Shown here: one piece after another, positions 38,695 through 47,335 of the stretch
Layout: every line of letters begins with the position of its first letter
Position numbering within the stretch: the first letter of the stretch is position 1
Assembly (NCBI RefSeq): GCF_004151105.1
Contig: NZ_PHRF01000005.1
Coordinates: 328,026 to 392,025, forward strand
Direction of reading: 5' to 3'
Source: Streptomyces sp. L-9-10
GTDB lineage: Bacteria; Actinomycetota; Actinomycetes; Streptomycetales; Streptomycetaceae
Length of the DNA stretch: 64,000 bases
Translations under genes and position numbers: made by a program
Notes under the pieces: model-generated
Told to the model about the DNA's origin: nothing
The model's input: the letters and a program-made list of their open reading frames with translations, nothing else
Databases searched by the model: none

Positions 38695-38792
38695 CCATCG
38701 CGAGCGGACGGGCCCGGCCGCCGACTCCAACTCCCCAGCCCACGCCGGGTTCCGGAACCCGCCGTCCGCCTCGATATCTCCAGCCTCATTTC

Positions 38793-38808
38793 TGGACTTA
38801 CTGGTCCA
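38793..38808. promoter_or_regulatory. Putative TetR operator in front of quinone reductase gene
   Basis: TGGAC-TTACTG-GTCCA matches the palindrome in front of the nearby TetR gene (40627-40642), TGGACC-AGTC-GGTCCA: both are 16 bases with the same outer TGGAC and GGTCCA arms. Confidence 0.65.
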
Positions 38809-38889
38809 TTTTTGTCGGCCTCACGTTCAGAACGTCAAACCCGCGCGCGACCTGATCGCGGCGGAGTGCGAGGCGATAGGAGAGTTCCC

Positions 38890-39852
38890 ATGCATGCGAT
38901 ATTCGTACGCGAGTACGGCGGCCCGGAGGTCATGGCCTGGACCGAGTTCCCGGACCCGGAGCCCGGTGCCGGCGAGGCGCTCGTCCGGCTGGGCGCCGCC
39001 GGGGTGAACTTCATGGACGTCGGCGTACGAACCGGGCCGCTTCCCGCCTGGTCGCTTCCCACCGTCCTGGGGGTCGAGGGCATGGGCCGGGTAACGGCGG
39101 TGGGCGACGGAGTGCGCGACCTGGCCGTGGGCGACCGCGTGGCGTGGTACTACCACAAGGGCAGCTACGCCGAGCTGCTCGCGATCCCGGCGGCCTCCCT
39201 GGTGAAGGTCCCGGACGACGTGGACGACGAGACGGCCGCGGCGGTGATGATGCAGGGGCTGACCGCGAGTCACCTCATCACGGACACCTACGCCGTCAAG
39301 CCCGGCGATACGGCCGTCGTGCACGCGGCTGCGGGCGGTGTCGGCCTGATGCTCACCCAGATGATCAAGGCACGCGGGGGCACGGTGATCGGCCTGGTCT
39401 CCCAGGAAGAGAAAGCCGCCGTCGCGAAAGAGGCCGGGGCCGACCACGTCCTGGTCTCCAGCGGGGGCGGCTTCGAGGAGCGAGTCAGGGAACTGACCGG
39501 CGGCGAGGGCGCGCACGTCGTGTACGACGGCGGGGGCCCGGCGACGCTGCGCTCGTCCCATCTGGCGCTGCGCACGCACGGTGTCCACGCGTACTACGGC
39601 GTCCTGATGGGCGACATGCTGCTCAATCCGAGGGACATGCCCAACAGCATCCTGATGTCCTATCCGGTGGTCGGCGACCACGTGCGCACCCGTGGCGCGC
39701 TCGTCAGGCACTCCGGTGAGATCTTCGATCTGATCCGGACCGGCCGGGTCGCCGCGCGCATCGGAGCGCGCTACGCGCTGGCGGACGCGGCCAGTGCGCA
39801 CGCCGATATCGAATCGCGCGGCACGACCGGAAAGCTTCTGCTCGTGCCGTGA
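38890..39852 (+). CDS. NADPH:quinone reductase-like MDR protein
   Basis: A 320-residue, zinc-free medium-chain dehydrogenase. MHAIFVREYGGPEVMAW opens it, GVNFMDVGVRTG and GVEGMGRVTAVGDGV follow, and the NADPH motif is VVHAAAGGVGLML. It ends in a GRVAAR/GKLLLVP-type stretch. Members reduce quinones or enones to limit oxidative or electrophile damage. ATG 38890 has AGGAGAG 8 bases upstream. The shared palindrome points to control by the TetR protein encoded 150 bases downstream in the opposite direction. Confidence 0.9.
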   Translation: MHAIFVREYGGPEVMAWTEFPDPEPGAGEALVRLGAAGVNFMDVGVRTGPLPAWSLPTVLGVEGMGRVTAVGDGVRDLAVGDRVAWYYHKGSYAELLAIPAASLVKVPDDVDDETAAAVMMQGLTASHLITDTYAVKPGDTAVVHAAAGGVGLMLTQMIKARGGTVIGLVSQEEKAAVAKEAGADHVLVSSGGGFEERVRELTGGEGAHVVYDGGGPATLRSSHLALRTHGVHAYYGVLMGDMLLNPRDMPNSILMSYPVVGDHVRTRGALVRHSGEIFDLIRTGRVAARIGARYALADAASAHADIESRGTTGKLLLVP

Positions 39853-40002
39853 CGGATGTCGGCCTGGCTGCTGCGGGGAATCCGGCGGAGTTCATCGCCG
39901 GCCTCCGCGGGACCTTCCGCACGCTTCGCTGAACACCCGCCGCGCGGCAGCCTTTCGCGTCGCCTTCTCCTGGCGTGGGACACGTGGGCCGGCCGGTTGC
40001 CG

Positions 40003-40608
40003 TCAGCGGCCGATCGGGCCGGACCGCAGACGCGTGATCCCGACGTCGAGCGCGGCCCGTAGGTGTGTGGACTGGCCCGTGGACAGCATGATTGACACGC
40101 CGCCCTGAATACCCGCCAGCAGCGCGGCCGCGGCCTGCTCCACATCGAGGTCGGCTCCGACCAGACCCCGGTCCCGCAGCGCGCGGATCCCCGCGGCGAG
40201 GTACTGCTGCCACTGGCGCATCAATTCGACCACTATCGCCCTGGCTCCGGGATTCGAGCGGCCGATCTGAAGGAACAGCGACCCCAGCGGGCACTGGTCG
40301 CCTTGCGCCTCGTAACGCTCGACGACCGCGTCCCGCCATCGGTACCAGGTCTCCCAGGAGTCCAGGCAGCCCAGATAGGGCTGCTGGTCGTCCAGGACCC
40401 GGTCCGCCTCGTACCGCGCCACCGCCAGCAGCAATTGGTCCTTGCCGTCGGGAAAATAGTGGAACAGCTGGCTCTTGCTCGTGCCCGTCCGCGCCCGTAT
40501 GTCATCCAACGTCGCGAGCGCCACACCGCGCTCGCGCAGCACCTGGGCGGCGCCCTCGATGATGCGCGCCCGGGTGGCCTGCCCCTTCGGCGTCAGCACG
40601 GCGTCCAT
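40003..40608 (-). CDS. TetR-family regulator (NemR-like)
   Basis: A 201-residue regulator with an N-terminal helix-turn-helix (GVALATLDDIRARTGTSKS then QLFHYFPDGKDQLLLAV). The all-helical ligand domain contains a cysteine in EAQGDQCPLGSLFLQIG, as expected for an electrophile sensor of the NemR type. ATG 40608 has GAGGTGGG upstream. A palindrome 20-35 bases upstream is shared with the quinone reductase promoter, suggesting autoregulation and repression of that gene. Confidence 0.88.
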   Translation of the reverse strand: MDAVLTPKGQATRARIIEGAAQVLRERGVALATLDDIRARTGTSKSQLFHYFPDGKDQLLLAVARYEADRVLDDQQPYLGCLDSWETWYRWRDAVVERYEAQGDQCPLGSLFLQIGRSNPGARAIVVELMRQWQQYLAAGIRALRDRGLVGADLDVEQAAAALLAGIQGGVSIMLSTGQSTHLRAALDVGITRLRSGPIGR

Positions 40609-40617
40609 CGACCCACC

Positions 40618-41172
40618 TCAACACACTGGACCAGTCGGTCCACTGTAACGGAGGGCCGATCCGCCCGGACCGTGACCGGCGGGGCGGGCACGCTGATGAC
40701 GGGGCGCGGAGAACGGCCGTTCCGGAGCGGGAGCGCCGTCGGCTCGGTCGATGGCGCGCAACTCGTCGAGGCTGTCGGCGAGGGTGCGGCCCGCCAGTGC
40801 GCCGAGGACGGCCACCTCGGTCTCGTCGGTGAGCCTCGCGAAGTACTCGGCGGAGTGGTTGGTGACCAGGCACTCCCGGGGCCCCTCGGGCCGGGGGGCC
40901 CACAGCGGCTTGTCGCCGACGGATGAGCGGTAGACCTCTCCCAGTGTGATCCGGTCCGCGGGCCGTCCGAGGCGGACACCTCCGCTGCGGCCCCTGATGG
41001 ACGCGACGAGAGCGTCCTGTACCAGCGGGACCATCAGTTTGCGTACCAGGCTCGGGTTCGTGTTCAGACTCCTGGCGAGCTGGGTCGAGCTGAGGACGGG
41101 GCTGCCCTCTTCCTCGGCATGGCCCAGCAGGAGCATGGCCTTCAGCGCACTGGAGAACCTTACGTCCAGCAT
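40618..41172 (-). CDS. Rrf2-family regulator
   Basis: A 184-residue winged-helix regulator with MLDVRFSSALKAMLLLGHA, then SSTQLARSLNTNPSLVRKLM and SIRGRSGGVRLGRPADRITL, the Rrf2 signature. It lacks the three clustered cysteines that hold an iron-sulfur cluster in IscR or NsrR, so the signal is different. ATG 41172 has GAGAGGGG upstream. A palindrome at 41229-41245 lies between it and the divergent SnoaL-like gene. Its 3' end overlaps the promoter region of the TetR gene. Confidence 0.88.
   Translation of the reverse strand: MLDVRFSSALKAMLLLGHAEEEGSPVLSSTQLARSLNTNPSLVRKLMVPLVQDALVASIRGRSGGVRLGRPADRITLGEVYRSSVGDKPLWAPRPEGPRECLVTNHSAEYFARLTDETEVAVLGALAGRTLADSLDELRAIDRADGAPAPERPFSAPRHQRARPAGHGPGGSALRYSGPTGPVC
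40627..40642. promoter_or_regulatory. Putative TetR operator, self site
   Basis: TGGACC-AGTC-GGTCCA is a perfect 6-4-6 palindrome 19 bases upstream of the TetR start. It resembles NemR-type sites and the site at 38793-38808. It lies within the 3' end of the Rrf2 gene. Confidence 0.7.
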
Positions 41173-41228
41173 GCTCGTACCCCTCTCGTCCGCCGCTTGG
41201 CCGGGTGGCTCCCGACGCCTCCATATTA

Positions 41229-41245
41229 GCAACTCTTACAGTTGC
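41229..41245. promoter_or_regulatory. Putative Rrf2 operator between divergent genes
   Basis: GCAACT-CTTAC-AGTTGC is a perfect 6-5-6 palindrome. It touches a rightward promoter (TTGCAT 41242-41247, 17 bases, TACTTT 41265-41270), and a leftward TAATAT -10 box lies at 41228-41223. One regulator could control both directions. Confidence 0.65.
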
Positions 41246-41392
41246 ATTTCCGTCCAAGGATATGTACTTTTCACGCGTACGGATTGAGCTCATCGAGGTG
41301 CCCGCCCGCGGAGCAAGCGACCGGTCGTGGTCGTGTGCCTGCCGCACGAGCCCGGACACCGACAGGCACCACCGAGAGAACCGGAGAACGTC

Positions 41393-41866
41393 ATGAGCAC
41401 AGAAGACGAGATCAGAGAGATCGTCTCCCGGTACACCCGGGCTGCGGACTGGCGCGACGGCGACACACTGTCAAAGCTCTTCGAGACCGACGCCGCCGTC
41501 GAGATCCACTACCGCGGGCCCGACGGGATGGAGTTGCTGGGAACCCTCTCCGGAGGGGCGCAGATCGCAACGGCCATGTCCACGGCCATGGCGCCGCACC
41601 CGCCCCTGGGCTGGAGCCACCACACCACCTACGACCATCTGGTCTCCGTCGACGGCGACGAGGCCGGCATCGATACCCAGTTCATCACCTTCGACGTCTC
41701 CGCAACCAGCAAGCCCGAGGGCGGGTGGCCCGCCGGCACCTTCGGCGCCCGAGGCACCATCAAGCCCATCGAGTCCGGCTACTACCGCTTCGCCTTCCGC
41801 CGAACCGACGGCGTCTGGCGCGTCCGTCACCTGGACGTCATACACGACATCCCCTATGTCTTCTGA
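41393..41866 (+). CDS. SnoaL-like (NTF2-fold) protein under Rrf2 control
   Basis: A 157-residue protein: a helix with EIREIVSRYTRAADWRDGDT, strand AAVEIHYRG, and a final GYYRFAFRRTDGVWRVRHLD stretch, the usual SnoaL-like order. ATG 41393 has GGAGA at 41382-41386. It is divergent from the Rrf2 regulator across the operator, so the two probably form a regulator-target pair. The substrate is unknown; SnoaL-like proteins include ketosteroid-isomerase-type and dehydratase-type enzymes. Confidence 0.8.
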   Translation: MSTEDEIREIVSRYTRAADWRDGDTLSKLFETDAAVEIHYRGPDGMELLGTLSGGAQIATAMSTAMAPHPPLGWSHHTTYDHLVSVDGDEAGIDTQFITFDVSATSKPEGGWPAGTFGARGTIKPIESGYYRFAFRRTDGVWRVRHLDVIHDIPYVF

Positions 41867-41914
41867 TCACCCGGCGGCGCCGCATCGTCGAACTGACACA
41901 AACGCTGGGCACGT

Positions 41915-41929
41915 TACGATCAATTCGTA
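41915..41929. promoter_or_regulatory. Palindrome upstream of HxlR gene
   Basis: TACGA-TCAAT-TCGTA, a perfect 5-5-5 inverted repeat, lies 45 bases before the HxlR start. It is a candidate self-regulation site. Confidence 0.5.
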
Positions 41930-41973
41930 CGTAGCCGGCATCAAGTGCGTTGCTCCCCTGGCAGGAGAGATGA

Positions 41974-42384
41974 ATGGCCACCACGGCGAAGCCCGCGCGC
42001 CGGATCGAGCCCGGCACGTACGAGGCGTACATGCGCGACTGTCCTGCGGTGGCTTTGCTCTCGACGATCAGCAACCGGTGGGTCAGCCTGACGATGTGCA
42101 CCCTCGGGTCATACGGCGACGCGATGCGGTACAGCCACATCAGCCGCGAAATCCCGGGCGTCAGCCAGAAGATGCTCACCCGGACCCTGCGCATGCTGGA
42201 GCGCGACGGCATAGTGAAGCGGACGGTCACACCGACTGTGCCGGTACGCGTCGACTACGAGTTGACCCCGCTCGGGCAAGGGCTCTACGGCCTGCTGTCC
42301 CAGGTGCGCGACTGGGCCGTGGACAAGACCGACGAGGTCGACGAGGCCCGCGCACGCTACGACAGCCGCCAGAGCGACGAGTAA
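41974..42384 (+). CDS. HxlR-family regulator
   Basis: A 136-residue winged-helix protein. RDCPAVALLSTISNRWVSL carries the conserved Cys before the helix-turn-helix, MRYSHISREIPGVSQKMLTR is the recognition helix and VRVDYELTPLGQGLYGLL the wing. HxlR-type regulators respond to aldehydes, quinones or redox stress, often through that Cys. ATG 41974 has AGGAGAG just upstream. It precedes the quinone reductase gene on the same strand, a common regulator-target pairing. Confidence 0.9.
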   Translation: MATTAKPARRIEPGTYEAYMRDCPAVALLSTISNRWVSLTMCTLGSYGDAMRYSHISREIPGVSQKMLTRTLRMLERDGIVKRTVTPTVPVRVDYELTPLGQGLYGLLSQVRDWAVDKTDEVDEARARYDSRQSDE

Positions 42385-42440
42385 CGACAACTGAAGTCCC
42401 CGTGCGGGGCCGTATGCCTGCGTCCGGAGAATGGCGTAAC

Positions 42441-42454
42441 GCACTTCAAAGTGC
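42441..42454. promoter_or_regulatory. Palindrome upstream of second quinone reductase gene
   Basis: GCACTT-CA-AAGTGC, a 6-2-6 inverted repeat. The string AACGCACTT at its left edge recurs on the opposite strand at about 41943-41951 in front of the HxlR gene, so both may bind HxlR. Confidence 0.5.
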
Positions 42455-42534
42455 CTCCTTACGAACCGACCGGAACCTTCCTAGTGTTCGTAGCGCTCCT
42501 GGCGTTCGAAATTGCAAAGGGAAGAGCGAAGATC

Positions 42535-43458
42535 ATGCGCGCAGCAGTCGTCAAGAAGACCGGTGGACCCGAGGCCGTCGAGGTCGTGGAGGTCCCCCTC
42601 CCGGAACCAGGTCCCTTCGAGGTCCGTATCAAGGTCGCGGCCGCCGCGCTCAATCCCGCTGACGCCGCTGTGTGGGCCGGGGTCTTCAGGCCGTTGGAGG
42701 ACGTCGGATACACCGGTCTCGGTCTGGACGCGGCCGGGACGGTCGACGCGGTCGGCCAGGGTGTCTCCCTGAAGGGCGGAACCCCGGTGATCGCATTCGA
42801 CGCCCCTGTACTGCGCCCCACGAAGGCTCAGGCCGAATACCTCGTGACCGACGTCAACTCCATCGCCCCCGCCCCGGAGGGTATGGACCTGACACTGGCG
42901 GCGACGATCCCGCTCAACGCGATGACCGCCTCACTGGCCCTGGACAACTTCCCGCTACGCCCCCGCGACACGCTGCTTGTCACAGGCGCCGCCGGAGCGG
43001 TGGGCGGCTACGCCGTCGAGCTGGCCCGAACCCGGGGCGTGCGCATCATCGCTCAAGGGCGGCCCGAGGACGAGGAGTTCCTCCACGGTCGTGGCGCCAC
43101 CTGGTTCGCATCACGCGACGAGAACCTGAGCGAGGCGGTGCGCCGGTTCGTACCGGAGGGCGTGGACGGCGTACTCGACGCGGCGGCACTGGGCGCCCCT
43201 GCGCTGGCGGCTGTCCGCGACGGCGGCATCTTCGTGAGCGTGAGGGGCGACGTGCTGCCGGCCTCGGAGCGGAGCGTGGTGGTGCGGCTCACCACCGCAG
43301 GTCCCGACTCGACCCGTCTCTCCTACCTCTCCGCGCTCGCCGAGGTCGGCGTGCTGACGCCGCGCGTGGCGCAGACCTACCCGCTGTCGCAGGCCGCCGA
43401 CGCCCACGCCCGGCTCACCCGGGGCGGCCGGCGCGGCCGGATCGTGCTCGTGCCATGA
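42535..43458 (+). CDS. NADP-dependent quinone reductase-like MDR protein
   Basis: A 307-residue, zinc-free medium-chain dehydrogenase with MRAAVVKKTGGPEAVEVVEV at the start, FEVRIKVAAAALNPADAAVW, the NADP motif LLVTGAAGAVGGYAVELA, and a RLTRGGRRGRIVLVP ending. It lies 150 bases behind the HxlR gene and is the likely regulated target. ATG 42535 is used; the frame continues upstream through a less likely region. Expected role: reduction of quinones or activated alkenes. Confidence 0.9.
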   Translation: MRAAVVKKTGGPEAVEVVEVPLPEPGPFEVRIKVAAAALNPADAAVWAGVFRPLEDVGYTGLGLDAAGTVDAVGQGVSLKGGTPVIAFDAPVLRPTKAQAEYLVTDVNSIAPAPEGMDLTLAATIPLNAMTASLALDNFPLRPRDTLLVTGAAGAVGGYAVELARTRGVRIIAQGRPEDEEFLHGRGATWFASRDENLSEAVRRFVPEGVDGVLDAAALGAPALAAVRDGGIFVSVRGDVLPASERSVVVRLTTAGPDSTRLSYLSALAEVGVLTPRVAQTYPLSQAADAHARLTRGGRRGRIVLVP

Positions 43459-43516
43459 ACGCAGGCACCGACGGCACCGGCCGGAAGCCACCGGAGTACC
43501 GGGCCGCCGGTTCCGG

Positions 43517-44242
43517 TCAGGACAGGGCGGACGGCTTCCGGGGAGGGGGCAGCCGGTTCAGGATTTCCCACAGGGGCCGGGATCCCGCGGCCCATTCGCC
43601 CAGCAGATGCCGGTCGACGAGGTGGAGACGCTGGGACTTCGCGTACGGCGGACACTTCGAGCTGAAGCGGCCGTTCGTGACGAGGACGATGACGTCGCCG
43701 CCGTGGAGCTGGCGGCCCGTGCCGTTGAGGACATGGAGGTCGGGGGTGCCGATCGCGGACCCGGACCAGCCGGCCCGGCGGTGTTTGCACTGGATGACCC
43801 AGCGGCGCCCGAGCGGATCGGTGGCCTTCACGTCCGCTCCGTTGTCGCCGCGGCCGCCCACCTGGACCGCGTCGCGGCAGCCGTCCCGCTTCATCAGATC
43901 CCGCACCGCGTACTCGAACTCCCGGTGGCCCAGGGCGTCCAGCTGCGCGAGCTGATAGCGAAGCCCCTGCTCCTTCACCCGCGCCCACCGCGCGTGCTGC
44001 CCTCGCCAGTGCACCCAGGCCACCGCGGCTCCGGCCGCCGGCACGCCCAGGACCACCAGCACCCACCAATGCGCCGCCAGCCACTGCAACACCGCCACCG
44101 CGACCGACACCCCTGCCACCACGATGAGCAGCAGTCCGACGCCTTCGATCCGCGCGGCCTGCTTCCCGCGCAACCGACGCCCCGCCGCCCTGCCGCGTCG
44201 CGCCGCCGGACGGCGCCGGGCGGGTGGCCTGTGCCGGGTCAC
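43517..44242 (-). CDS. Membrane-anchored Mrr-like restriction endonuclease-fold protein
   Basis: A 241-residue protein. A very basic N-terminal 30 residues is followed by two hydrophobic helices (VGLLLIVVAGVSVAVAVLQ and HWWVLVVLGVPAAGAAVAWV). Then comes an Mrr-type PD-(D/E)xK nuclease core: LGHREFEYAVRDLMKRDGC, GGRGDNGADVKATDP (catalytic Asp) and RRWVIQCKHR (Q-x-K). The Q-C-K form is characteristic of Mrr-type nucleases. Mrr cuts methylated DNA, but membrane-tethered versions have no settled function and may act in defence or DNA uptake. GTG 44242 is the start. Confidence 0.8.
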   Translation of the reverse strand: MTRHRPPARRRPAARRGRAAGRRLRGKQAARIEGVGLLLIVVAGVSVAVAVLQWLAAHWWVLVVLGVPAAGAAVAWVHWRGQHARWARVKEQGLRYQLAQLDALGHREFEYAVRDLMKRDGCRDAVQVGGRGDNGADVKATDPLGRRWVIQCKHRRAGWSGSAIGTPDLHVLNGTGRQLHGGDVIVLVTNGRFSSKCPPYAKSQRLHLVDRHLLGEWAAGSRPLWEILNRLPPPRKPSALS

Positions 44243-44710
44243 CGGCCCGCCCCGGGACCGCCCGTGACGCCCGTACCTCCGGCCGACCCATCACGTAAGC
44301 AGGCCGGCCTCGGCAACATGGCTGCCCGCAGTACCCAGTCCGCGAACTGTCGGCCTCCTGAGACCTGGAGGCCACTGCGCTTCACTCGGACGTCAGTCCA
44401 CATAACTCTCCCCTTGAACGGACCGGCGCTCCCCGCGCCGGCGAACATCCAAGCACTCGATGCGGACAATCCGCGACCGACTGATCGCATAGTGCTACGC
44501 GAGTGGTGGGTGGGACTGTGGAGGCGCTCCGTCGTGCGCACGGCATCGCGGAGCTGGCCCGGGACTGGGGAGTCCAGGTGGAGCTTCATCGCTTCGGCGC
44601 ACCCGAGCGGTAGGTTCCCCGCGTCCGGAGCGCCGTGCTGCACGGGCCAAGTCCTCCCTCTTCGGCCACCATTCCCCCGTGCACCGCCCCACGTGCACCG
44701 CCACGTGCTC
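44243..44710. other. Gap with a small coding-like fragment
   Basis: No complete gene is evident in these 468 bases. On the plus strand 44503-44613 reads VGGTVEALRRAHGIAELA then RDWGVQVELHRFGAPER and stops, with coding-like codon use but no upstream continuation. It may be a remnant or a very small protein. Otherwise the stretch has lower GC (44340-44490) and no recognisable element. Confidence 0.35.
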
Positions 44711-46009
44711 CTACGCCGATTCCGGCCGTGGGCGCCATGTGCCGTCGAGCGGAATGCCGGCGGCCGCCGCGATCCGGTCGCGTGATGCGATCAGTCGGGT
44801 CCTCAACGCCGCCACGTCCACGCCCACCAGCACGCCGTCGCGTTTGACGACGCGGCCGGCGACGAGGACGGTGTCCACCAGGCCGGGATGGCCGGCGCTG
44901 ACGAGGGTGGCGACCGGGTCGGTGACCGGGAACACGGTCAGGTCGTCGGCGCGCAGAAGGATGACGTCGGCGTCCTTGCCGGGCGTGATACTGCCGGTCC
45001 GGGCGTCGAGCCCGCACGACCGGGCGGCATCGACGGTGGCGAACTCCAGCAGGTCCCGGGAGCGCAGGCCGCCGTCCAGGCCGCGCTGCACGGCGAAGGC
45101 GGTACGCATCGTGGAGAACATGTCCCCGCCGGCCGACGGGACGTCGTCGACGGACAGCGTCGGGCGCAGGCCGGCGGCCAACGCCCGGCCGGTCATCGGC
45201 GATCCGAACCCCATCTTCAGCTCGACGTCCGGGCTGATCGACAGCGAACTGCCCGCGTCGGCGAGCATCCGCAGCTCTTCGTCGCTGACCCCGTTGGCGT
45301 GCACGAACGTGGTGGTGTCCCGCAGCAGACCGTGCTCGCGCAGACCGGCGACCGGGCGCCGCGTCCCGCCTGCGTCGACATGCAGGCTGGTGCGCAGGCC
45401 GAGTTCGGCCGCCAGCTCCAGCTCCCGGGCGACGGTGCCCATGCTGGTGTCCTCGGGTCCGCGCAGCCCCAGTGCCATGGTGACGAGGCCGTCCCCGGCC
45501 AGGTCGGAGCGGACGCGGCGGATCTCGTCGTCGACGGGGCCGGGGGTGCCCCATCCGGCGCCGAGGCAGAAGACCGACCGTCCCGGCGCGTCCCGCAGGG
45601 CGGCAACGGCGGCGTCCTCGTGTTCGTGGCTCCGCGCGACGTGGTACCAGTCCAGCATCGTGGTCACGCCGGAGTGCAGGGCCTCCAGGCGGCCGAGCAG
45701 GGTGCCCGTATAGACGTCCTCGGGCTGGTAGTGGGGTTTGACCGTGCCGTGCATGGCCACCGCCCACTCGGGGAACGTCCAGTCGGCGCCGACGCCCCGG
45801 AACGCGGTCTGCCAGGTGTGGCGGTGGTTGTCGACGAAGCCGGGCATGACGATCCGGTCGGTCGCGTCGATCACCTCGGCGTCCGGCGCGTCGACGCGTT
45901 CGGCCACCTCGACGATCACGCCGTCCTCGATCAGCACGTCACCGCGGTCGAGATCGCCGACGGCCGGGTCCATGCTGACCACGGTTCCGCCAGTGAGCAG
46001 GGTCTTCAT
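44711..46009 (-). CDS. Amidohydrolase/deaminase (AtzB/TrzN-type)
   Basis: A 432-residue metal-dependent hydrolase. Beta-sandwich ends flank a TIM barrel with VMPGFVDNHRHTWQT (HxH), LRTSLHVDAGG (His), TTTFVHANGVSDEELRML (His) and LSVDDVPSAGGDMF (Asp). The C-terminal GKDADVILLR is typical of this subclass. Members deaminate or dechlorinate nucleobases, adenosylhomocysteine or triazines. ATG 46009 has AAGGAG upstream. It lies 140 bases behind the PLP-enzyme gene on the same strand, so a role in salvage of a sulfur- or nitrogen-containing compound is possible. Confidence 0.87.
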   Translation of the reverse strand: MKTLLTGGTVVSMDPAVGDLDRGDVLIEDGVIVEVAERVDAPDAEVIDATDRIVMPGFVDNHRHTWQTAFRGVGADWTFPEWAVAMHGTVKPHYQPEDVYTGTLLGRLEALHSGVTTMLDWYHVARSHEHEDAAVAALRDAPGRSVFCLGAGWGTPGPVDDEIRRVRSDLAGDGLVTMALGLRGPEDTSMGTVARELELAAELGLRTSLHVDAGGTRRPVAGLREHGLLRDTTTFVHANGVSDEELRMLADAGSSLSISPDVELKMGFGSPMTGRALAAGLRPTLSVDDVPSAGGDMFSTMRTAFAVQRGLDGGLRSRDLLEFATVDAARSCGLDARTGSITPGKDADVILLRADDLTVFPVTDPVATLVSAGHPGLVDTVLVAGRVVKRDGVLVGVDVAALRTRLIASRDRIAAAAGIPLDGTWRPRPESA

Positions 46010-46150
46010 CGGATGAACTCCTTCACAGAGGCTTTCGGATTGTTCACGATCATGTGGTGGCGGCCCACGGCTCTGCCGGCGGCCGTGCGGATCATCCGCG
46101 GGCGCTCACCAGGCGTGCGAGGGTGTCGCCGCCGCAGCGCGAACGGTCGC

Positions 46151-47335
46151 TCAGGTGGTCGTGGCTCCGGCGAGCAGCGCGTCGGCCGCGGCGAGCGCGT
46201 CGGCGACCAAGTCGGCCGTGTCCTCCGTGCCCGCGGCCAGCCGGACCAGGCCCGGCGGAACCGATTCCGCGATCTGTTCCTCGCTGAGCATCCCGCGCCA
46301 CATGGACGCCGGATGCACGGCCAGCGATTCCATGCCGCCGAGGCTGGCCGACCGGCGGGGGTACCGCAGCCGGCCGAGGAAGGCGTCCGCCTTCTCGAAA
46401 CCACCGGCGAACTCGATACCGAGCACCCCGCCGAAACCGCTCATCTGGTCGGCGGCCAGCGTGTGCTGCGGGTGGGTCGCCAGACCGGGATAGTGCACCG
46501 TCGTGACCGCCGGATGTCCGTCCAGCGCCTCCGCGAGCGCCAGGCCGTTGGCGTTGTGACGCGGCACCCGCAGCGGCAGGGTGCGCATGCCGCGCAGCAG
46601 CAGCCACGCGTCGATCGGTCCGAGCGTGGCCCCGGTGAGCAGGCCGACGTCCCAGATCCGGTCCAGGAGCTCCGCCGGACCGGCCAGCACTCCGGCGGAG
46701 ACGTCCGCATGGCCGTTGAGGTACTTGGTCGCGCTGTGCCAGACCAGATCGATGCCGAAGTCCGCCGGTCGCTGATTCAGTGGAGTGGCGAAGGTGTTGT
46801 CCGCCATGGTCAGCACGTTGTGCGCGCGGGCCAGGTCCGCGACGGCGCGCAGGTCGGTGATCTGCAACAGCGGATTGCTCGGGGATTCCATCAGGATCAG
46901 GCGGGTCCGCGGGGTCAGTGCCTTCGCGAACGCCTCCGGGTCCGTCTGGTCCACCAGGGTGGTCGATACGCCGAGGCGCGGCAGCAGGTTCAGCAGCACC
47001 GACGCCGTGCCCCCGTAGGTGGACTTCTGCCCGATGACGTGATCACCGGCGGACACCAGGGCCAGCGCGGCCGTGGTGAGCGCGGCCATCCCGGACGCGG
47101 TGACCATGGCCGCCTCGGTGTTCTCCAGTTCGGCGACGACGGCGGCGACCTGTGCGTGGTTCGGGTTGCCGAACCGGGTGTAGAAGTCCTTGCCCCGCGG
47201 GTCGACGGCGGCCTGCGCGAACGTCTCCGCGTCCTCGGCCGAGAACGCCGCCGTCTGGTAGATGGGCGGTGCCACGGCACGGCTCGGATGGACTTCGCGA
47301 TCTGCGTGAACGGTGATGGTGCTCTTGCCCGGCAT
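46151..47335 (-). CDS. Cys/Met-metabolism PLP enzyme (methionine gamma-lyase / cystathionine gamma-synthase type)
   Basis: A 394-residue fold-type I PLP enzyme with PIYQTAAFSAEDAETF, YTRFGNPNH, TASGMAALTTAALAL and the Schiff-base lysine in WHSATKYLNGHAD. Members cleave or form C-S bonds in methionine, homocysteine or cystathionine. ATG 47335 has GGAGGG upstream. The divergent Lrp-type gene makes a methionine- or amino-acid-responsive lyase more likely than a biosynthetic synthase, but the reaction is not settled by sequence alone. Confidence 0.9.
   Translation of the reverse strand: MPGKSTITVHADREVHPSRAVAPPIYQTAAFSAEDAETFAQAAVDPRGKDFYTRFGNPNHAQVAAVVAELENTEAAMVTASGMAALTTAALALVSAGDHVIGQKSTYGGTASVLLNLLPRLGVSTTLVDQTDPEAFAKALTPRTRLILMESPSNPLLQITDLRAVADLARAHNVLTMADNTFATPLNQRPADFGIDLVWHSATKYLNGHADVSAGVLAGPAELLDRIWDVGLLTGATLGPIDAWLLLRGMRTLPLRVPRHNANGLALAEALDGHPAVTTVHYPGLATHPQHTLAADQMSGFGGVLGIEFAGGFEKADAFLGRLRYPRRSASLGGMESLAVHPASMWRGMLSEEQIAESVPPGLVRLAAGTEDTADLVADALAAADALLAGATTT

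Noticed and set aside
44503..44613. A small gene ending HRFGAPER
   Set aside because: Coding-like but only 37 codons, no ribosome site, a stop shortly upstream and no family recognised. Kept only as a note on the gap.
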